A stretch of DNA of 64,000 bases from Pseudomonas sp. MIACH. GTDB taxonomy: Bacteria > Pseudomonadota > Gammaproteobacteria > Pseudomonadales > Pseudomonadaceae. The stretch is taken from assembly GCF_001269925.1 (NCBI RefSeq), contig NZ_LHVO01000018.1, positions 186,001 to 250,000 of the forward strand. Direction: 5' to 3'. Made by a program: the position numbers and the translations under genes. This document shows positions 45,123 through 53,459 of the stretch, one piece after another. Each line of letters opens with the position of its first letter. Positions within the stretch are counted from its first letter, which is position 1. The notes beneath the pieces were generated by a model. It worked only from the letters and a program-made list of their open reading frames with translations, ran no database searches and was not told where the DNA came from.

Positions 45123-45725
45123 TCAGTGCAGTCCATCAATACCTTTGATGTCTTCGGCCAGCAGGCCACCCAGCCGTGCATGCAAGCGGCCACGGGTGGC
45201 GAAGGCCCAGATCACGATGACTTCATCCGGCGCGGGGCCGTCGCCGAACATCAGCGACATGCTGTCGTAGTGGGAACGCACGTAGAGCGCATCCTTGTGT
45301 GCCAGCGGTACGTCGATGGTCGAACCCGGTCCGCCGCGCTTGCCGGTAGACGGCACCCACGACTTGCCACCCCCCAGCGCGACGCGAATCGGATCGGCGG
45401 CCGGGTTGGTCAGGAACGCGTTGCCGTGCTCGTATTCGCCCGCGCTGCCGACCAGGATCGCCTTACCATAGCTGACGATCTCATGGGCACCGGCCAGTGC
45501 CTGTATGCGCCGGCCGAACTCTTCGCCCAACAGCGGCGATGGATCGACCAGCTCGGCAAGCGACTCGCTGTAGCGACCGGCATAGGGGTTGGCGATCACG
45601 GCGGCAATCGCGTACTTGAACAGCGGCTCGCCATCGGCCAGTTGGCCGGTTTCGTTGGCCAGGGTTTCTTCGACGAAGCTGTACCATTTGCGGATGTGAT
45701 ACGTAGCAAAGTTCGCGGTTTTCAT
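45123..45725 (-). CDS. Amino acid synthesis family protein (DUF1185)
   Basis: This 200-residue protein matches the DUF1185 pattern (IRKWYSFVEETL, GEPLFKYAIAAVIANPYAGRY, LVGSAGEYEHGNAFLTNP). The biochemical role of this family is unknown in spite of its name; some members sit in catabolic clusters. Start 45725 is used because GAGG is eight bases upstream; the Met at 45731 would leave only two bases. It lies 10 bases after the VOC gene. Confidence 0.8.
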   Translation of the reverse strand: MKTANFATYHIRKWYSFVEETLANETGQLADGEPLFKYAIAAVIANPYAGRYSESLAELVDPSPLLGEEFGRRIQALAGAHEIVSYGKAILVGSAGEYEHGNAFLTNPAADPIRVALGGGKSWVPSTGKRGGPGSTIDVPLAHKDALYVRSHYDSMSLMFGDGPAPDEVIVIWAFATRGRLHARLGGLLAEDIKGIDGLH

Positions 45726-45735
45726 CAGCATTGCC

Positions 45736-46194
45736 TCAAAGTGGGTCGAGTGGATCGAGGTTGAAATGTCGGCTCGGCGCGCCGGCAGCCTTGAAACGGG
45801 CCTTGCCGAGCGCATCGTCGTGTTCGGTTTCGAGAAAGAATTCCATGCGATTGCCGTCAGGGTCGTTGAAGTACACGCCATGACCGATCTCGTGATCGGT
45901 GATCTTCACCACCTCGACGCCCTTGCCCAGCAACATGCCGTAAAGCTGGCGCAAGGTGGTCATGTCCCCGGCGATTTCCAGGCCGTAATGTTGCAGCCCC
46001 AGGCCACCTTGATGGGCGCCGGGATCGGCACGAATCAAGGCGATGTCGTGGTGCTTGCCGCCAAACGCCATCATGACCCAGCTCTCGCCTCGGGCACTTT
46101 CGTGCATGCCCAGGATGTCGGCGTACCAGCGCGCCGACACGTCAGGGTCACTGACCCAGAGCGATAGGTGAGTCCGCAGGATCTCGATCTTCAT
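45736..46194 (-). CDS. VOC-superfamily protein (glyoxalase/extradiol dioxygenase fold)
   Basis: This 152-residue protein has one pair of beta-alpha-beta-beta-beta modules. The metal ligands His (RTHLSLWV), His (GLQHYGLEI) and Glu (DGNRMEFF) of type I extradiol dioxygenases are in the right order. At this length it is a single-module VOC protein, not a full two-domain catechol 2,3-dioxygenase. It could cleave the hydroxylated ring made by the hydroxylase, or isomerise or bind an intermediate. Confidence 0.78.
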   Translation of the reverse strand: MKIEILRTHLSLWVSDPDVSARWYADILGMHESARGESWVMMAFGGKHHDIALIRADPGAHQGGLGLQHYGLEIAGDMTTLRQLYGMLLGKGVEVVKITDHEIGHGVYFNDPDGNRMEFFLETEHDDALGKARFKAAGAPSRHFNLDPLDPL

Positions 46195-46205
46195 GGCGGT
46201 ATACC

Positions 46206-47246
46206 TCAGTGCTTTTTGACGATGGATTGATGCCCGGACTTGATCTGCGCAACCGCAGGCGTCCACAGCACATCAGCGATCTCGCTGAATTCCCGCCAAT
46301 GTTTCTGCCAGCCGTCACCGCCATTGTCGGAGGTGAACAAATGCCCGTACTTGGTGCCCGCCACGATCTGTCGCGGGTTGGCCGGGTTGAAGGCAATCGC
46401 CCAGACGCAGGAGTTGGGCTGCTGTGGCAGCGGCAGCACGTTCCAACTGAGTGCGGCATCACGGGATATCAGAATCTTGCTGGTGGTGCCGGGCGTACCA
46501 TCGGAAATACTCAGGTACAGCTCGTTTTGCGTGCCCAAAGGCGCGTTCATGGCGCGTATGTAGTACAGGCCTAAGGCTTCGCGACCAATGATGCCGGTCC
46601 AGGTCAGTCCCTCGTCCAGACTGCGGTACACCGCATTGACGCAGACCACCACGATGACTTTCTCGCCGTGATTGGGCAGTACCAGGATGTTGTGGACGTC
46701 CGAGTTGTAGTCCCACAGCAGTCGGTCATCGACGCGGGTCCAACTGTCGCCGCCGTCACGGGAATGGAACAACCCGCCCTCCTCCAGGCCGAACCACAAC
46801 TGGTTGCGGTCGGTGGGGTCATAGGCGAAGGCCAGCAGGCGTGGGCGGCTGACGCCATCGCAGAACTCGGGGATTTCCACCGGGGCGCGATCCCAGCTCA
46901 GGCCGCCGTCCAGGGTGCGCCACAACACGGCACGCGAAGGCGCGCCGGTGCCGACGAAAATGCGTTGTGCATCCTGCGGGTCAACCGCAACTTTCCACAC
47001 GGTTTGCTCGTTGAAAGGCGAATCGATGCGCTGCCAATGCCCACCGGTATCGTGGCTCACACACAAGCCCACATCGGTACCGGCATAGATCCGCTCGGGC
47101 GTGTCGGGGTGCAGGCTCAAGGATCGGGTGATCGCATCGAACTCCAGGTCCTGCCCCAGGCCCAGGCGATGCCAGGTCTTGCCATCGTCGGCGCTGCGGA
47201 TCACCGCTTGCCCGACGGTGGCGACCAAAAGGGTTCCATTACTCAT
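46206..47246 (-). CDS. Asp-box (BNR) beta-propeller protein, no signal peptide
   Basis: This 346-residue protein contains seven SxDxGxxW-type Asp boxes (such as RSADDGKTWHR, VSHDTGGHWQR, RTLDGGLSWDR, HSRDGGDSWTR, RSLDEGLTWTG and TSDNGGDGWQK). This indicates a six- or seven-bladed propeller like those of sialidases or photosynthesis-related BNR proteins. There is no secretion signal and no sialidase arginine triad that I could identify. It lies inside an aromatic catabolic operon, 12 bases from each neighbour. It may be a lactonase, isomerase or scaffold. Confidence 0.82.
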   Translation of the reverse strand: MSNGTLLVATVGQAVIRSADDGKTWHRLGLGQDLEFDAITRSLSLHPDTPERIYAGTDVGLCVSHDTGGHWQRIDSPFNEQTVWKVAVDPQDAQRIFVGTGAPSRAVLWRTLDGGLSWDRAPVEIPEFCDGVSRPRLLAFAYDPTDRNQLWFGLEEGGLFHSRDGGDSWTRVDDRLLWDYNSDVHNILVLPNHGEKVIVVVCVNAVYRSLDEGLTWTGIIGREALGLYYIRAMNAPLGTQNELYLSISDGTPGTTSKILISRDAALSWNVLPLPQQPNSCVWAIAFNPANPRQIVAGTKYGHLFTSDNGGDGWQKHWREFSEIADVLWTPAVAQIKSGHQSIVKKH

Positions 47247-47258
47247 CTGTGATACTCC

Positions 47259-48053
47259 TCAGATATAGATGCCACGGGTCAAACCGCCGTCGATGCCGAT
47301 GGATTCACCGGTCACCGCAGCCGCTTTCGGCGACGCCAGGAAGCCAATCAACCAGCCCATTTCAATCGGTGCGAGGGTGCGGCGAATCGGCGTCGCGTCG
47401 ATGTAGGCCTGCTCGACCTGCTCGGCGGTCTTGCCCTGCTTGACTGCTTCGCGCTCGTACAGCTCCTGGATATGCGGGGTGTCGACGACGCCGGGGTGAA
47501 TCAGGTTGACCGTGATGCCCGAAGGGCCAAGCTGGTCGGACAGGGTCTTGGTCATGTGGGCGATGGCCAGGTTGCGCATGCCCGAGAGCACTTTGCTGCT
47601 GCGCCCGGTGAGGCCGCCGATGTTGATGATGCGACCGAAGCCGCCCGCCTTCATGTGTGGGGTCACCGCCTTGGCGCAACGGAAGTAGCCGATCACCTTG
47701 GTGTTGAGGTCCGACAGCAGCTCATCATCGCCGGCGTGTTCGATGTCATTGCGCACCACACCCGATGGCGCCGCAGCACCGTTGACCAGGATGTCGATAC
47801 GGCCGAAATGCTTGTGAGCCGCCTCGACCATCTCCGACACAGCCTTCATGTCATTGGTGTCACAGAACAGCGGCAGCACTTCATTGCCGGTCTGTGCGGT
47901 GATCTCTTCGGCCGCCAGCTGCAGGAACGCCATGCGCCGTGCGCAGATCACCACCTTGCAGCCTTCCTCGGAGAGAAAACGTGCGACTTCCTTGCCGATG
48001 CCCATACCGCCACCGGTGACAATGGCCACGCGGCCTTTCAATTCCAGATCCAT
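47259..48053 (-). CDS. SDR-like protein without the YxxxK catalytic motif
   Basis: This 264-residue protein keeps the nucleotide motif TGGGMGIG (residues 13-20), NGAAAP and the C-terminal layout with IGIDGG. The catalytic serine region is INIGGLTG and the tyrosine position reads GMRNLAIAH, so neither Ser nor Tyr is present. It may bind NAD(P)H and act as a reductase by other residues, or be a non-catalytic subunit. In context it would interconvert a hydroxy and a keto acid. Confidence 0.82.
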   Translation of the reverse strand: MDLELKGRVAIVTGGGMGIGKEVARFLSEEGCKVVICARRMAFLQLAAEEITAQTGNEVLPLFCDTNDMKAVSEMVEAAHKHFGRIDILVNGAAAPSGVVRNDIEHAGDDELLSDLNTKVIGYFRCAKAVTPHMKAGGFGRIINIGGLTGRSSKVLSGMRNLAIAHMTKTLSDQLGPSGITVNLIHPGVVDTPHIQELYEREAVKQGKTAEQVEQAYIDATPIRRTLAPIEMGWLIGFLASPKAAAVTGESIGIDGGLTRGIYI

Positions 48054-48080
48054 AGCAATTACCTCTTGTGATTATTCAGT

Positions 48081-49571
48081 TCAGGTCAGATCGACAAACA
48101 CACTCTTGGTCTCGGTGTAGGCATCGATCACGTTCTTGCCCATTTCCCGGCCCCAGCCGGATTGTTTGTAGCCACCGAACGGTGAAGAGGGATCGACCAC
48201 GTTCCAGCAGTTGATCCATACCGAGCCGGCCTTGAGCTGTGCGGCCACGCGGTGCGCCGAGCGCAGGTCGCGGGTCCACAGGCCAGCGGCGAGGCCATAC
48301 GGCGAATCGTTGGCGCGCAGCACCAGGTCGTCGATTTCGTTCCAGCTCATGACGGTCAGTACCGGGCCGAAGATTTCTTCGCGAGCTACACAGGCGCGCT
48401 CGGCACGGTCGAGGAACACGCTCGGTTGAATGAAATGCCCATGCTCCAGGTGTTCGGGACGGCCGCCGCCGCAGATCAGTTCGGCGCCCTCCTCCTGGCC
48501 CCGCTGCAGGTAACCCTTGACGGTGTTCAACTGCCGCGCGGACACCAACGGCCCCATGCTGTTGGCCGGGTCCAGGCCGTTACCCAGCACATAGGCGGCG
48601 GCATGGCGCTGCAATTCTTCGAGCACCTGGTCGAGCACACTGGCGTGTACATACAGGCGTGAACCCGCCGTGCACACCTGCCCTTGGTTGTAGAAAATCC
48701 CATCGGCGGCCCCCTTGGCGGCGCGCACAATGTCGGCGTCTGGAAGAATGATGTTCGGCGACTTGCCGCCCAGTTCCAGCGAGACCTTTTTCATGTTGCC
48801 GGTGGCCGCCTGGGCGATCAGCCGCCCGACCTGGGTCGAGCCGGTAAAGGCGATCTTGTCCACGTCGGAGTGCTGTGCCAGCGGTGCGCCGGTGTCGGCG
48901 CCCAGGCCGGTGATCAGGTTGACCACGCCGGCGGGGAAGCCGGCGGCCTCGATCAGTTGCACCAGGCGGATCGCGATCAGCGGCGTCTGCTCGGCGGGCT
49001 TGAGCACCGCCACGCAACCGGTGGCCAACGCCGGGCCAAGCTTCCACACGCACATGGTCAACGGGAAGTTCCACGGCACGATCAGCGCGCAGACCCCCAC
49101 CGGTTCGCGCAACGTGTAGTTGAGCATCGGCGCGCCGCTGGCCGGCGATACGGGCAGCGTGCTGCCTTCGATCTTGGTGGGCCAGCCGGCAAAGTAGCGG
49201 ATGATATTCGCCGCGCTGGCCGCTTCACCGCGTGCGTTGGCGATAGGCTTGCCGTTCTCCAGGGTGATCAGTTGCGCCAGTTCCTCACGGTGCTGATCCA
49301 ACAGATCGGCCAGGCGAAACAGCAACAGGCCGCGCTGCGCCGGTGACTGCAAGGCCCAGGTGCCGGTAAAGGCTGCACGCGCGGCTGCAACGGCCGCGTT
49401 CACATCGCGCTCATCGCCTTGGGCGACTTCGGTCAGGGTCTGTTCAGTGGCCGGGTTTTCCACCGCAAAGCGGCGACCGCTGGCGGCGTCCTGCCAGGTA
49501 CCGCCGATGAACAGGCGACCGGGCTGCGCCAGGAACGCCCGGACGGCAGGTAATAATTCGGGCTGATACAT
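48081..49571 (-). CDS. Aldehyde dehydrogenase
   Basis: This 496-residue NAD(P)-dependent ALDH is complete. It has the oxyanion Asn (PWNFPLTM), TGSTQVGR, the general-base motif LELGGKSPNI and the nucleophile Cys in NQGQVCTAGS. It ends 27 bases before the SDR gene and starts 11 bases after the ThDP enzyme gene. This suggests that it oxidises the aldehyde that the ThDP decarboxylase releases. ATG 49571 is preferred; a longer frame has no domain upstream. Confidence 0.92.
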   Translation of the reverse strand: MYQPELLPAVRAFLAQPGRLFIGGTWQDAASGRRFAVENPATEQTLTEVAQGDERDVNAAVAAARAAFTGTWALQSPAQRGLLLFRLADLLDQHREELAQLITLENGKPIANARGEAASAANIIRYFAGWPTKIEGSTLPVSPASGAPMLNYTLREPVGVCALIVPWNFPLTMCVWKLGPALATGCVAVLKPAEQTPLIAIRLVQLIEAAGFPAGVVNLITGLGADTGAPLAQHSDVDKIAFTGSTQVGRLIAQAATGNMKKVSLELGGKSPNIILPDADIVRAAKGAADGIFYNQGQVCTAGSRLYVHASVLDQVLEELQRHAAAYVLGNGLDPANSMGPLVSARQLNTVKGYLQRGQEEGAELICGGGRPEHLEHGHFIQPSVFLDRAERACVAREEIFGPVLTVMSWNEIDDLVLRANDSPYGLAAGLWTRDLRSAHRVAAQLKAGSVWINCWNVVDPSSPFGGYKQSGWGREMGKNVIDAYTETKSVFVDLT

Positions 49572-49582
49572 AGTCGACTCCT

Positions 49583-51124
49583 TCACAGCGCCATTTCGAT
49601 CAGGCAAGGACCACGGTCGGCCTTGGCATTGGCCAGTGCCCGTTGCAGTTCGGCATTGGTCTGTACCGTGCAGGCCGCGACCCCGTAACCTTTGGCCAGG
49701 GCCTTCCAATCAATACGCGGACTGTCGAGCACGGTCAGGCGCAGGGCTTGCGGGTCCATTTCGGTCATACCGAAACGGCGCAGCTCGTTCTGCAAAATCG
49801 CGTAGCGATGGTTGGCGGCAATCAGGATCACCACCGGCAACTGCTCGCGGGCGATGCTCCATAGGGTTTGAATGGTGTACTGGGCACTGCCGTCCGATTG
49901 CAGGCAGAACACGCTATTGCCGCGCTCCGCCAAGGCGGCACCGAACCCCACCGGAATCCCCTGGCCAATCGCGCCACCGGTATTGGTCAATACCCGATGC
50001 CGCGCGGCGCGGGCGGAAGCGGTAAAGAACGGATAGCCGCAGGTGCCGCCCTCGACCGAGACAATGCTGTCGTGGGGCAGTGATGCGGCCAGCACTTGGC
50101 CGATGGATTGTGGCGTCAGCTCGGCATGGCCGGGCGGCAGTTCGATACCCTCCGGGGTCGGCACATAGGCCGGTGCATTCAGGGCATCGGCCAACGCCGT
50201 CAGCGCGCCGGCAACATCGTCACCGACTTCGGCCAACGTCAGCAGGCGATCACGTTCGGCGAGGCGCGACGGGATGCCTTCGTAGCCAAAGTAACTGATG
50301 GGCTCGGGCACGCCTGCACAAATGACCAGGTCGTACTGCTCAAGAATTTCAATCGCCACTTCCGGGAAATACGGCAGGCGATCCAGGTCCGGTAAACCAC
50401 CACCACGGTAGCTCAGGCGCGGAAAGGTCTCGGCAAACAGGCGCACGCCGGGCAGTTGTGCCAGGCGCCCCGCCGCTTCCAGGCCGGCGACCGACAAGCC
50501 CTCATCGCCGACGATAAACACCAGCCGCTGGCCGTCCCGCAGTGCCTGCGCCACGGTTTCGATCCGGTCACCGGCAAACCGGCGAACCGGAGCACGCAGA
50601 GGTGCGAACACACCGTTGTGCGTCACTGCGTGGGCTTGCAGGTCCATGGGCAGAATCAAACTGGCGATCTGGCCTTTGGCCTGCCATGCCGCACGCACCG
50701 CTTCCTGCAAATCCTCACCAATACCCGCCGCCGTGCGCGAGGTGCGCACCCAGCCAGAGACGGTGCCGGCCAGGGCCTGGATGTCGCTGGCCAAGGGCGG
50801 ATCGTAGTTGACATGCCAGGAGGCGTGATCGCCGATGACGTTGACGATCGGCGTATTGGCCCGACGCGCGTTATGCAGGTTGGCGATGCCATTGGCAAAG
50901 CCTGGGCCCAAGTGGGTCAGGGTCATTGCCGGCTTGCCGGCGATCCGGCCATAGCCGTCCGCAGCGCCCGTGCACACCCCTTCGAACAGCGACAACACCG
51001 GCTTGAGAGCAGGTGCGCTGGCCATGGCGGCCACCAGAGGAATCTCGGTGGTCCCGGGGTTGGCGAAGCAGTACTCGATACCGCTTGCCGCTGCCGCATT
51101 CACTATCAGTTGCGCACCATTCAT
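49583..51124 (-). CDS. ThDP-dependent decarboxylase (acetolactate synthase/benzoylformate decarboxylase-like)
   Basis: This 513-residue protein has the three-domain ThDP layout. The N-domain has the cofactor-activating Glu in LSLFEGVCTGAADGYGR, a central domain has HASWH-type segments, and the C-domain has QSDGSAQYTIQTLW...NHRYAI with Mg/ThDP residues. It is probably a 2-keto acid decarboxylase giving an aldehyde for the ALDH encoded next. It is the first gene of the operon. A GAGGG site precedes ATG 51124. Named acetolactate synthase in many genomes, but that is not implied here. Confidence 0.87.
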   Translation of the reverse strand: MNGAQLIVNAAAASGIEYCFANPGTTEIPLVAAMASAPALKPVLSLFEGVCTGAADGYGRIAGKPAMTLTHLGPGFANGIANLHNARRANTPIVNVIGDHASWHVNYDPPLASDIQALAGTVSGWVRTSRTAAGIGEDLQEAVRAAWQAKGQIASLILPMDLQAHAVTHNGVFAPLRAPVRRFAGDRIETVAQALRDGQRLVFIVGDEGLSVAGLEAAGRLAQLPGVRLFAETFPRLSYRGGGLPDLDRLPYFPEVAIEILEQYDLVICAGVPEPISYFGYEGIPSRLAERDRLLTLAEVGDDVAGALTALADALNAPAYVPTPEGIELPPGHAELTPQSIGQVLAASLPHDSIVSVEGGTCGYPFFTASARAARHRVLTNTGGAIGQGIPVGFGAALAERGNSVFCLQSDGSAQYTIQTLWSIAREQLPVVILIAANHRYAILQNELRRFGMTEMDPQALRLTVLDSPRIDWKALAKGYGVAACTVQTNAELQRALANAKADRGPCLIEMAL

Positions 51125-51153
51125 TTTCAGCCCTCTTGCTTGAGCATTTGCAG

Positions 51154-51226
51154 TGATGAGATTTATCACATACAAAATCGCAACCAACAAGCATTTTATT
51201 AATGAAATTCTCACCTGATGAGATTT
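51154..51226. promoter_or_regulatory. Candidate operators in the IclR divergent promoter
   Basis: TGATGAGATTT occurs at 51154-51164 and again at 51216-51226. Each lies in a palindrome: GTGAT-N7-ATCAC around the first (51153-51169) and TCTCA-N5-TGAGA around the second. The gap is 237 bases and drives the operon leftwards and the IclR gene rightwards. Confidence 0.5.
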
Positions 51227-51361
51227 GCGCAATATTTATAGACTCAAGATCCATCCCGAGATTGCGTTTTTCTCTCACTGCGGTAGTGTTGCGCCAGCGC
51301 TTGGGCGACCTGATCCTGGCGGGTACGCAACCAACGCCCTTCCCTTTCTTTTAGGAACACA

Positions 51362-52120
51362 ATGAGCAGCCTGAGCAAATTGCTGAGCATCCTGGACCTG
51401 TTCGGTCCACAGACGCTGAAGATCGAACCCGACACCATTGCCGAGCGCATGGGTCTGTCACGGGCGACCGTGTACCGCTACGTCAAGGACTTGTGTGACG
51501 CCGGCATGCTCACCCGCGTGGACGCCGGCAGCTATGGCCTGGGGCCGCGCGTGATCGAGCTGGACTGGATGATGCGTCAGTACGATCCGATCCTGATCGC
51601 CGGCCGCGAGCTGATGCACGAGCTGTCCGCGCAAACCGGCCTGGCGGTGTTTGCCAGCGTGTTTTACGACGGGCGCATCATCAACACCTACATCGCCGAA
51701 CCCACCGACACCTATCACTTTGCGTTCGGGCGCGGGCAGCCGTTGCCGTTTTTTCGCGGGGCGCAATCGAAGGTCCTGATCGCTTTCCAGAAGGGTCGGC
51801 GCCTGCAACGCTTGTTCGACGAGCACATGGCCAACGACCCGGACAGCCCGTATGACTGGGCCGGTTTCTCCAAGGCCGCGAAAAAAATCCGCAAGGACGG
51901 CTACTGCCTGACCCACGACGAACTCAACCTGGGCCTGACCGGTATCGCTGCACCGATCATCCAGGCCGACCTTGACGAGGTGGTCGGCAGCCTGTCCGCC
52001 GTCGGCAGCAGCCAGAGCTTCAAGCTGCTGCGCCAGGAAACCGTGATCGAAATGGTCATGGATACCACCCGGCGCATTGCCGATAACATGCGCAACCCGC
52101 CGAGCAGCATCACGCCCTAG
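51362..52120 (+). CDS. IclR-family regulator of the catabolic operon
   Basis: This 252-residue protein has an N-terminal winged HTH (IEPDTIAERMGLSRATVYRYVK) and a C-terminal IclR effector domain with FFRGAQSKVLIAF and GLTGIAAPIIQAD. It is divergent from the ThDP-ALDH operon and ends 10 bases before the convergent porin gene. IclR regulators commonly repress or activate aromatic catabolic operons on binding a pathway compound. The ligand is unknown. Confidence 0.9.
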   Translation: MSSLSKLLSILDLFGPQTLKIEPDTIAERMGLSRATVYRYVKDLCDAGMLTRVDAGSYGLGPRVIELDWMMRQYDPILIAGRELMHELSAQTGLAVFASVFYDGRIINTYIAEPTDTYHFAFGRGQPLPFFRGAQSKVLIAFQKGRRLQRLFDEHMANDPDSPYDWAGFSKAAKKIRKDGYCLTHDELNLGLTGIAAPIIQADLDEVVGSLSAVGSSQSFKLLRQETVIEMVMDTTRRIADNMRNPPSSITP

Positions 52121-52130
52121 CCCATCACGC

Positions 52131-53456
52131 TCAGAACGGCACGGCCAGCGACAATTGGCTGTACAGGTTGGTGCCATTGCCACCCACTTGATTACCGCCG
52201 GTGGTCGAGTCCTGCCTGGGTTTGTACAGCCCCACCAGCGGCGTGATGATCAAGTGCGGGTTGACCGCCCATTCGGCGTACACATCCAGCTCGCGGCCAT
52301 CGAGGTTCAACGCATTGCTTTTACGCACGGTGGCGTAATCGAAATACAGCGCACCCAGGCTCAGGTTTTCCAATGGGGTTGCCTTCAACCCGACATGGTG
52401 GATGCGAGTATTGGTGTTGAACGGACCGGCGTAGTTGCCGGCCACTTCGCCCTGGAACCAGGTGCCATAGCCGGTGCTCAAGCCGGTGAAAAGCGCGTCC
52501 CAGTTCTGCGAATAGCGGGTGTAGCGATACGTCACCTTGGGAGCCCAGGCGGTATCGGCGAAGGTGTAGCCCGCCTCGCCGTACCAGGCTTTTTCAGGCC
52601 CCGCATCCTTGTCCTGCCAGGCGTACTCGAACGCCAGGCTGACGTTCTTGATGCCCGCATCGCCTTCACCGCGCACGCTATAAATGTTCATGCCCTTGCG
52701 CTGGCGTTGAAAATCGCTGGCCCATTGATCGTTCACGTCCAGGCCATGGACCCAGGTCAAGCCGAGCGTCCCCGGTTGGGCCGTGTAATCCAGGGTGCCG
52801 GCGGCCAACTCGGTCTCGGCCTGGATGCGGTTGTCGGACTTGAGCCACAACACGCTGCCATGCAGGCCGTCCTGCCCCCCCAGGCGCAGCACGGCGGTCT
52901 GATCGAACGCGTGCCGAGCCGCCAGGTAGTAGGCGCCCCCACGGTTCAAGGTGCCATCGGCCGGGCCCTTGCCGGGATTCAGACCGTCATCGTTGATCAG
53001 GAACCCTCGGCCGACCTTGACCACCTGGCGTCCGCCGGAAATATCCACGCCGTCTTTACCGAGCACAGGAAACAGGTCACCGGAACGCCAGCCCAGGTAG
53101 GCGTCTTCAATCTTCGTCGTACGCTCGGTGCCGAGGCTGTTGCCGCCCGGATCGCCATCGCCCCACGAGGCGGAGCTGACCAGGGCAAATGCCCCGTATG
53201 CGCTGCCATTGCCCCCCAACGTCTGGTTGCCACTCAAACCGTATTTGATAAAGCCTTCACGCCAACTGGAACCACCTGGCGTGCCATCGTAATTCTTGCG
53301 GCTGTTGAACAGACCGAACACTGCCGTCATGTCGGCGTTGAGATGACGACTCTCATCGCTGTACAGCTCATAAGCGTGCACCTGACTGATAGTGCCGAGC
53401 GCCAGGGTGCACACAAGCGTGCAACCGAATACGGGATGACGTGATAGATAACGCAT
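52131..53456 (-). CDS. Outer-membrane porin (alginate-export-like beta barrel)
   Basis: This 441-residue protein has a signal peptide ending near QVHA (residue 28) and ends in Phe after SLAVPF, as outer-membrane barrels do. Many alternating strands with Tyr/Trp follow. The segment DISGGRQVVKVGRGF recalls the alginate-export/AlgE-like family, more than OprD, but I am not certain. It follows the ALDH gene after three bases, so it is transcribed with ALDH and probably with the APC permease upstream. It would import the substrate. Confidence 0.8.
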   Translation of the reverse strand: MRYLSRHPVFGCTLVCTLALGTISQVHAYELYSDESRHLNADMTAVFGLFNSRKNYDGTPGGSSWREGFIKYGLSGNQTLGGNGSAYGAFALVSSASWGDGDPGGNSLGTERTTKIEDAYLGWRSGDLFPVLGKDGVDISGGRQVVKVGRGFLINDDGLNPGKGPADGTLNRGGAYYLAARHAFDQTAVLRLGGQDGLHGSVLWLKSDNRIQAETELAAGTLDYTAQPGTLGLTWVHGLDVNDQWASDFQRQRKGMNIYSVRGEGDAGIKNVSLAFEYAWQDKDAGPEKAWYGEAGYTFADTAWAPKVTYRYTRYSQNWDALFTGLSTGYGTWFQGEVAGNYAGPFNTNTRIHHVGLKATPLENLSLGALYFDYATVRKSNALNLDGRELDVYAEWAVNPHLIITPLVGLYKPRQDSTTGGNQVGGNGTNLYSQLSLAVPF

Positions 53457-53459
53457 GGT

